From NCBI GenBank assembly GCA_902806595.1, contig CADCXC010000005.1, positions 1,984,001 to 2,048,000 on the forward strand: 64,000 bases of DNA, given 5' to 3'. The notes beneath the pieces are model-generated. The model was not told the DNA's origin. It saw only the letters and a program-made list of their open reading frames with translations, and did no database searches. This DNA comes from Pyrenopolyporus hunteri (lineage: Eukaryota > Ascomycota > Sordariomycetes > Xylariales > Hypoxylaceae). Of the stretch, positions 58,338-64,000 are shown piece by piece (the first letter of the stretch is position 1; every line of letters begins with the position of its first letter). Made by a program: the position numbers and the translations under genes.

Positions 58338-59455
58338 TTAGTTGTTCTTCTTCGCACCCTTGCCGTCGTAGGTGCGGTCGTCCTCGCCTTCGACTTCCTT
58401 CACGATCTTCTCCATCTCCTTGACCTGCTGCTTCCACTGGATGTCGCTCATCTTCTTTTCCTTCTTGAAGAGGTCCTCGTCGGGCTGGCGGTAGCTCCTG
58501 CCGAGCCTGTCCCAGAAGGTGGTGTACTGGCCGTAGTTGTAGTTGAAGTAGAGGTGGTGCAGAGTGTGGCAGGCGGCGCCGTTGATGACGGGGCTGTTGG
58601 CGACGTACTCGCCGTCGTGGATCATGATCGTCCAGAAGTTGACGAAGACGAACAGGCCGACCGACGCGAACTTGTTCATCGGGAACAGCATGGGGAAGAC
58701 GTGGTACGGGACCGACTGCGCCCAGCCGTCGACGGGGTGGAAGGCGTGGGAGGCGAAGGGCGTCGGCATGATCCACTTGTGGTGAGGCTTGTGTAGGTGC
58801 TTGTAAACCAAGGGATGGTGGAGGCCGCGGTGGACCAGGTAGATCAGGGCGTCGGTGAAGAGGATGAAGAAGGGGTACTGCAAGATCTCGTACCACAGGC
58901 CAGGTCCATCGGCGGGAGTGTGGTACAGCTTGGTGAGGCCACGGACGTCGAGAAGCCAGAAGGGGACGGTCAGTGCGGACATGCCCGGCATGGCGCTGCT
59001 CGCTTGCTTGATCTCGAGCCACATCTGGTTTTTGAGGTACTTAGGGTGCTGCATCGTCTTCTTGTCGAAGACGAGGAAATAGGACAGGGTCGCGAACAAG
59101 AAGTATAGGACGAAGCCAAAGATCCTAAGGATTCACCAACGTTAGTACGACTTAACCCATGCAATGCGCCGAGCGTGCCACAACAACGAAGTTGTACGAA
59201 CCAGGTTATAAGGAATAGCGAGATGGCCTGGCGATATACGTTATCCCTATCCCAGGCGCTCATATACGCGTACTCGGTGGGCTCTAGGTGAAAATAAGGA
59301 TTCGACGACTTGAACTTCCATGACGAAAGGGTCTGTCTCGTGGAGTTGGCGGCGACGTCGGGTAAGTCATGGGGAGCAGACGGATGTAATGGGAGTAGCT
59401 GGGCGTAGAGGTAATCTCCCACGAGGGTATCGGCGACTTCGAGTACGACATCCAT
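58338..59455 (-). CDS. erg3: Sterol C5(6)-desaturase Erg3
   Basis: Two exons on the minus strand, 59455-59202 and 59124-58338, give 346 aa; the 77-nt intron has donor GTTCGT, branch TACTAAC and acceptor CTTAG and rebuilds Trp85. Erg3 inserts the C5(6) double bond in ergosterol synthesis, in the ER membrane, as a di-iron enzyme with cytochrome b5. The three histidine clusters are present: HRGLHH at 183-188, HKPHH at 196-200 and HTLHH at 271-275. Hydrophobic segments lie near residues 70-110, 134-145, 167-182 and 240-255. The C-terminal tail is Lys-rich and ends KKNN, resembling a KKxx-type ER retrieval signal. The length is normal for fungal Erg3. Confidence 0.95.
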
Positions 59456-61069
59456 CTTGGAAAGAATGGAGTAAGAAGTGATATGCCAGGCTGTGAGGAA
59501 GAACCGCAGAACACCAAAACGGGGGGGGGAGACAACGAATTAAAAAGAGTGTGGTGTTGCCAGCGGCGATGCTGAGGGAGGATGAGACAAGAGAGAAGAA
59601 AAAGAGAAATTTGTTGACGTCCTGTATGTAAAGGCGCAAGGGTTCGAGGGCGGGCGTGGTTTTGCAATTTCGCGAGTCCCGACCGTGGAGCTTCTCAATT
59701 GGGGATTTTTACTGGCCTCGGACTTTAGACTGAACCAGATCGGAGCCAATGGTGTGGGCCCTTCCTTCGTTCCTGGCTAAGATTCGTACCTAATCGATAA
59801 ACCTGGTGGTGGCTGCCAGTTAAAAAAGGGGGTGGTAGCTTGCCACTAAGCACGTCCAGGGTAAGACAAAAGCGCGGTGCTAAGAGGTAAGGTAGGCACG
59901 GTAGGTACGACAAGCAAATAAGTAAAGTGCCTAGAGCTTAAAGAAGTAACGAACTTTAAAATAAAAAGTCATCTACCCAGGGCACTTCTCTGCTTTTATT
60001 TCCCTTGCCGTCGAACCATTTATTTAGTTATCTTTCGACTCCATCGGCCCATTCGGAATCATTGGATCATCTAGCAACGGATGCAGATGTCATTTATCGT
60101 TAGCAATTTTGATAATGCCTGTCTTTTTGCTACTTTTGCTAAAGTATTCGCAGTAGAAGGAAAAAGGAGGGAAATAGGAGTTGGCGAGCCACGACGCAGG
60201 CCGCCTTCTGATTCGCCCAAACCGCATGACACCACTGGATTCTCAAGCTTCCGAGTCTCCAGAATCCTGGGATCTCAATTCATATCATACATGTACGTAC
60301 ATACAAATTACACTAAGTGCGGACATACTACAATTAGAGTAGCGGTATACAAAGTAAGTGAAGCTTTCCCCACTCCCTTACAGACGTAATGGGTAGCGAA
60401 TAGGTAGCTAATAGGCAGTTAGCCTCTTTGGGCCGTGTGACTGACGCAAGAGTGCTGCAAATCGGCTCATAGCCTTCGATCTGATAAGGCGGAAATGTCG
60501 GATGACCCGCTTTTCATTCCGCCCCCGAACCCTTTGTTTTCCTTCGTTCGCTTTAGCCGTCTCGTATTCGTATTCGACAGGTACGGCCGATAAGGTTAGG
60601 TATCATTTCGATAAGCCGAGCAGTTCCTGCACCGTGGAGATTCCGGTTCTTACTGCGCCGATTTTAATCACGCTTCGACGCTCCTACGCAAGCCACTTAC
60701 ATAACAATATCCGAATCACAAACACATTGAGGCATCCAAGGTACAGGGCAAGCTTCGTCGTGATTAACAGCTCGCCCTTCAAATCGTCCTCAGATATCAA
60801 GCGATTCTGCCGCGCTTCAAAGCTAGGTCGATACGTTGGGGCGTTCCCATGATATGGACCTCACCTACTATATACATGCCTCAGGTAGTATATATCACGG
60901 CTTGCGGTAGTTATCTCACATTACCTCCCGGGTCTACGGACCAAGTTCAGATTCGATTCTCAGCCACCAAACACCCATATCGGGAATAAAGTGAAACACG
61001 GTTGTTCAATCGAATACTTAAACGACTGTCTATTGGGTATATACGAATCCTCTCAGAACCAGACAAACG
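59456..61069. other. Intergenic region upstream of erg3 and downstream of the UstYa-like gene
   Basis: No supported gene. A G-run at 59520-59529 lies in the erg3 leader region. Frames at 60081-60389 and 60502-60852 (+) have no domain and are not called. Confidence 0.5.
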
Positions 61070-62008
61070 TCAGTGCTCAGGCTCGTCCGGTCCCCTCGGG
61101 ACTGTGTGGTCAATCGCCCACTGCCGAATACTGTCGAAGTTCCTGCACGTGTGCGGTGTGCTGTAGTTCGGCCACGGATCTCCATCGTTGAATGGATAGT
61201 TGAAGCTGAAGACACCGATGTCACCCTGACACATGACGAATTGCCGCAGCGCATCGATACAGTGATCGAGATGACCCCGTAAGTCGTGAGTTGGCGCAGA
61301 CGTATCCCCTCCCAGAGGCGCATAGTAGTCTTTATACACGTTCTGTCGCAGTAGGTTCAGGCAGTGCAATTGATGAAACACCTCAATAGCCACTCGGTAG
61401 CCCGGCTTCCCATCCCTCGGATCGGTGATTGCAAGAGAGCTGTCGGGGTCCAGACCTAGGTTCAACATCTCGTCGCGGGATATCATCGTGTCGCCAACTA
61501 GAATTTACGTTAGGATAACTATCTTATAATACGTCTTAGTCCGAACTCCGGGACGTACTGGCTGAAATCTCATCCCACGCTGCGTCCACGTCGTCGCCTT
61601 TACCAATGAAAGGGCCTTCCGCCACTGGAGGCAGGTCAAAGTGCTGCGTCTCATATTTCACCGCACTGGCAGCCGGTGCTATTAACATCGTTAGATACCT
61701 CTCTCCTATGCAAGAAATTTCCCAGATCCTTAGTTTAACATACACCATGCCGAGTATTTTTCCGTATATTGCGCGTCCGTCATTTTTGATGTTTTCGAGC
61801 AGAAGGAGAGTGCGAAAAACGTTACGGAGATCGATAATAAGACGGCGTGGCATAACCAAAGCCAATGCGGACTCAATTTCTGCCAACGGTCCAGTGCGGA
61901 TTTGCTACCCTCACTACTCTCGCTATCCCTCCATTTCTCCTCTCCTCCTTCTTCCCGGGCGAGAAAAGGTTCTTCGTCTAAAGGGACCGTACGGTAGGAT
62001 TTCGCCAT
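61070..62008 (-). CDS. UstYa-family (DUF3328) oxidase-like protein
   Basis: Three exons on the minus strand, 62008-61744, 61678-61559 and 61497-61070, give 270 aa. Residues 1-46 are polar and probably cytosolic. A single membrane segment follows (about 48-70, 'HWLWLCHAVLLSISVTFFALSF'), then 'WSPAASAVKYETQHF', which matches the family's S-P-A...V-x-Y motif. The two hallmark HxxHC motifs are at 170-174 (HQLHC) and 204-208 (HLDHC). UstYa proteins catalyse oxidative cyclisation in ustiloxin-type RiPPs and other oxidations in fungal metabolite clusters. Intron 1 was fixed by rebuilding Ser89 (T|CA) with donor GTATGT. The ORF has an upstream in-frame ATG at 62044, but 62008 gives the family-like MAKSYRTVPLDEE start. 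No precursor peptide, tyrosinase or second UstYa gene is evident in the window, so the gene may be orphaned or at a cluster edge. Confidence 0.88.
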
Positions 62009-62323
62009 CGCGATCGAACAATAAATTTTATTAAAAAGGCACACCAGGTGCAGGAAACGAATGACAATAAATTTACACCTAACAGAGAACAGAGATGCTA
62101 GGCAAGAAGAGAAAGAGAGGATGTGAGCAAGGTGATTCCAGATAAGGAGAACACCACCCTCCAGACCCGGTCCAAGTTAGTGGGCCATGCACGACAGGAC
62201 CAGCCGCTAAGACTTACTCGCAAAACAGAGGCCCTGAAATTGATTGCCGATAAACTTGTGGAGGATCTTCGCCGATTGGCAATCCATGGGAGAGATCCAT
62301 TAACCCATCGCGAGTATTAAGTA

Positions 62324-62728
62324 TCAGCGTCTCAGAATTACTCGAAATGTTACATACTCGCGCTTCAATGCCAACCAAAACGAGGGCCTGGTAGGCGCAT
62401 TCCCATTCTCGGACGCCAGTGAGAGTAGAATGGCCTCCTTACTATCGTCATTCGGCAGGGGTGATGAAACGCGAGGAGTTGGAACCGGGGCGAAGCTTTC
62501 CCAGGATCGTCGCTCACGTATGGCGAATTTGAGCCGCCCAATCGATTCAAAGTAATTGTTCATGAATATGGCTTCGACATAGTCCCAATAGCAAGTATTA
62601 TCAAAATGCGGTTTAAATGCATTTTGATCTTGTTTTCGCGATGTATCTATCGAAAGGAAAGAAAAAGATAGGATGAAGAGAGCCCGGAGCTCAGGGTCCC
62701 CTTTAGCGACACAAGGACCCAGTTTGTT
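62324..62728 (-). CDS. Candidate terminal exon of an unrecognised gene
   Basis: The minus-strand frame is open for 134 codons, from just after a TGA at 62731-62729 to a TGA at 62326-62324. It holds coding-like sequence such as 'HFDNTCYWDYVEAIFMNNYFESIGRLKFAIRERRSWESF', followed by a Pro/Ser linker and 'FWLALKREYVTFRVILRR'. An AG after 'gtcgctaaag' near 62701 could be the exon border. Further upstream (62933-62757) a 58-codon frame starting 'MSVYPWFKGG' includes a GTACCT donor-like site. I could not build one clean gene model and do not recognise the family. It lies behind the UstYa-like gene on the same strand, so it could be a neighbour in a metabolic locus; this is inference. Confidence 0.3.
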   Translation of the reverse strand, partial: NKLGPCVAKGDPELRALFILSFSFLSIDTSRKQDQNAFKPHFDNTCYWDYVEAIFMNNYFESIGRLKFAIRERRSWESFAPVPTPRVSSPLPNDDSKEAILLSLASENGNAPTRPSFWLALKREYVTFRVILRR

Positions 62729-64000
62729 TCAGCGCAAACCCGAAACATTTCTCTTAGAAGCATAGGTCAATATGTGATACTGAAAAATATGCAACTAATA
62801 GGTACCAATCCGACAGCGTGCCAGTATTCCTGAAGGACGACAACTTCGCCATCAAAGTAATACGTTTGATAAGTGGAAGGCGGTCGTGACGATTTGCATG
62901 TCTACCGCCTTTAAACCACGGATACACGCTCATCTCAATAGTAATTTGAGTACCTAATCAACATACCAGTCGTGTCATCGCGTTTTCAGATAATCCAGTT
63001 ATCCTCGCCTCCTAGTCTACCATACCTAGGTATACATAGTACGCGCAAGCCTGCGGCTCAGAGATCAGAAATCAGGCACTAGTTCCCGTTTACGGACTAC
63101 CCTTGGCGAATCTCAGCTAAAAAGTGACAATACGCTGTGGCCAGCTGCACTCCACATAATAGCGCGATTGGGTCGGGGCGGAGGAGGGGGCGCATTTGCC
63201 TGGTAGCCGCCAACGTAATCTCGTATGCAGATCCGTTCTTCAGTAGATTATTATTACTATATGGGGTTATTCTACGGGGACTAACTTGCTATCCTCGGCC
63301 GTCGTACGATAGGGATGGCCCGAACTGCCCACTATGGGTTGTCGCAAACGTACGACAGGGGGCTGGGTGTCAACTCCTTTCGCAATGCTTAGATTGGTCA
63401 GGAAGTGGAACGTCTAGAAAAGGAGATCTAAAGGTAGGTATGTATTTGAATGGGACTAGCAACCTTAACCTTACGAACTATGTAGAAGGCTATACCCTCG
63501 CTATGTCGGTTGAGAGACGAACGATCGTGAAGCACCAAAATCTAACGATGGCGAAGCCTTGACAGAAGTCAACACCCAAGTGGCCAAAGCATGGAGTCGC
63601 AAAACCAGTCCTCGAGTTTAATTACGCCGCTAAGGGGTTATTTCGAGATATATCCGGCTCGACGTCCTCCGTTGCCACCAAATCCTCACATGGATATCTC
63701 CCGTCCATTTAACGCCACAAGAAATTTCACCTACATGAACAGGTTCTCCCTATAAATTCAACTATATCAAGGCTCCACACGTGAGCTTCGATATTGATAC
63801 TCCATTTCGTTAGCATACTCAATATCCCGTTGAGGCGAGGTTCGAGACGTATAGAACACATATGTGGAGGTACACAACACTGCATGCACACGCCGGCTCG
63901 AGAAAGGGCAGCCCACGCCACACCGAACCCAGGGAGAAGAGACTCGGTCGTCATAATAAGAGGCGACCACCAAAAGGAGATAGCAGGCGTTAGCACGACT
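62729..64000. other. Right end of window; no supported gene
   Basis: Apart from the possible upstream exon at 62757-62933 (minus), I see nothing certain. A 141-codon frame at 63137-63562 (+) starts only with GTG and shows no domain. A minus-strand frame at 63727-63996 likewise has no family support. Confidence 0.4.

Noticed and set aside
58282..59022. 246-codon Arg/Pro-rich minus-strand frame
   Set aside because: It is a shadow of erg3 exon 2 in another frame.
62123..62320. 65-codon + frame with helical C-terminus (ADKLVEDLRRLAIHGRD)
   Set aside because: It looks somewhat coding but has only a GTG start and no upstream exon that I could join, so it is not called.
63137..63562. 141-codon + frame near the right end
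   Set aside because: It starts with GTG, has no domain, and spans sequence with ordinary intergenic composition.

Overview
The window looks like nuclear DNA of a filamentous ascomycete (Pezizomycotina, probably a Sordariomycete). Genes are compact with 50-110 nt introns, GT...AG borders and CTAAC-type branch points, codon use is GC-rich, and several products are fungal families (Mdm34, Ecl1-like, DUF2423, DUF2015-like, UstYa/DUF3328). Two blocks of about 5.7 kb show the extreme C-to-T signature of repeat-induced point mutation (RIP). The species cannot be named from sequence alone.

Layout. 1-4.6 kb: the 3' end of an ENT nucleoside transporter, then inositol-pentakisphosphate 2-kinase. 4.6-10.3 kb: a RIP-mutated retroelement-like block with short terminal direct repeats, with a barely mutated 773-bp foldback (MITE-like) element nested in it. 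10.9-21.2 kb: a housekeeping group of mdm34 (ERMES), yaf9 (YEATS, SWR1/NuA4), coq11-like, syf2 and a mitochondrial protein of unknown function. 21.2-31.8 kb: a gene-poor stretch with simple repeats, many TAGGTACCTA-type motifs and traces of a decayed gene. 31.8-33 kb: an Ecl1-type lifespan-regulator gene. 36.5-43.1 kb: swc2/vps72 (SWR1), a small DUF2423 ribosome-biogenesis protein and a Siz/PIAS SUMO E3 ligase. 43.8-49.6 kb: a second RIP-destroyed LTR retrotransposon with 223-227 bp LTRs. 50.1-59.5 kb: trs33 (TRAPP), cytosolic malate dehydrogenase, ribosomal protein eL28, a small DUF2015-like membrane protein and erg3. 61.1-62.0 kb: a UstYa-family (DUF3328) oxidase-like gene, the only gene here with a secondary-metabolism flavour, next to a candidate unrecognised gene.

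Most genes are conserved single-copy housekeeping genes and form no operon or obvious cluster. Two encode SWR1-complex subunits (Yaf9, Swc2). Mdm34 and the Coq11-like protein both act at or in mitochondria. The most unusual signals are: (i) RIP that leaves C almost only in CpG; (ii) RIP that fades toward the outer edge of each element; (iii) the un-RIPped foldback element inside a RIPped one; (iv) a 61-codon, coding-like, AT-hook-bearing open frame directly behind the yaf9 stop codon; (v) exon-like patches of unrecognised genes at 24.7-25.3 kb and 62.3-62.9 kb. No tRNA, rRNA or CRISPR was found.
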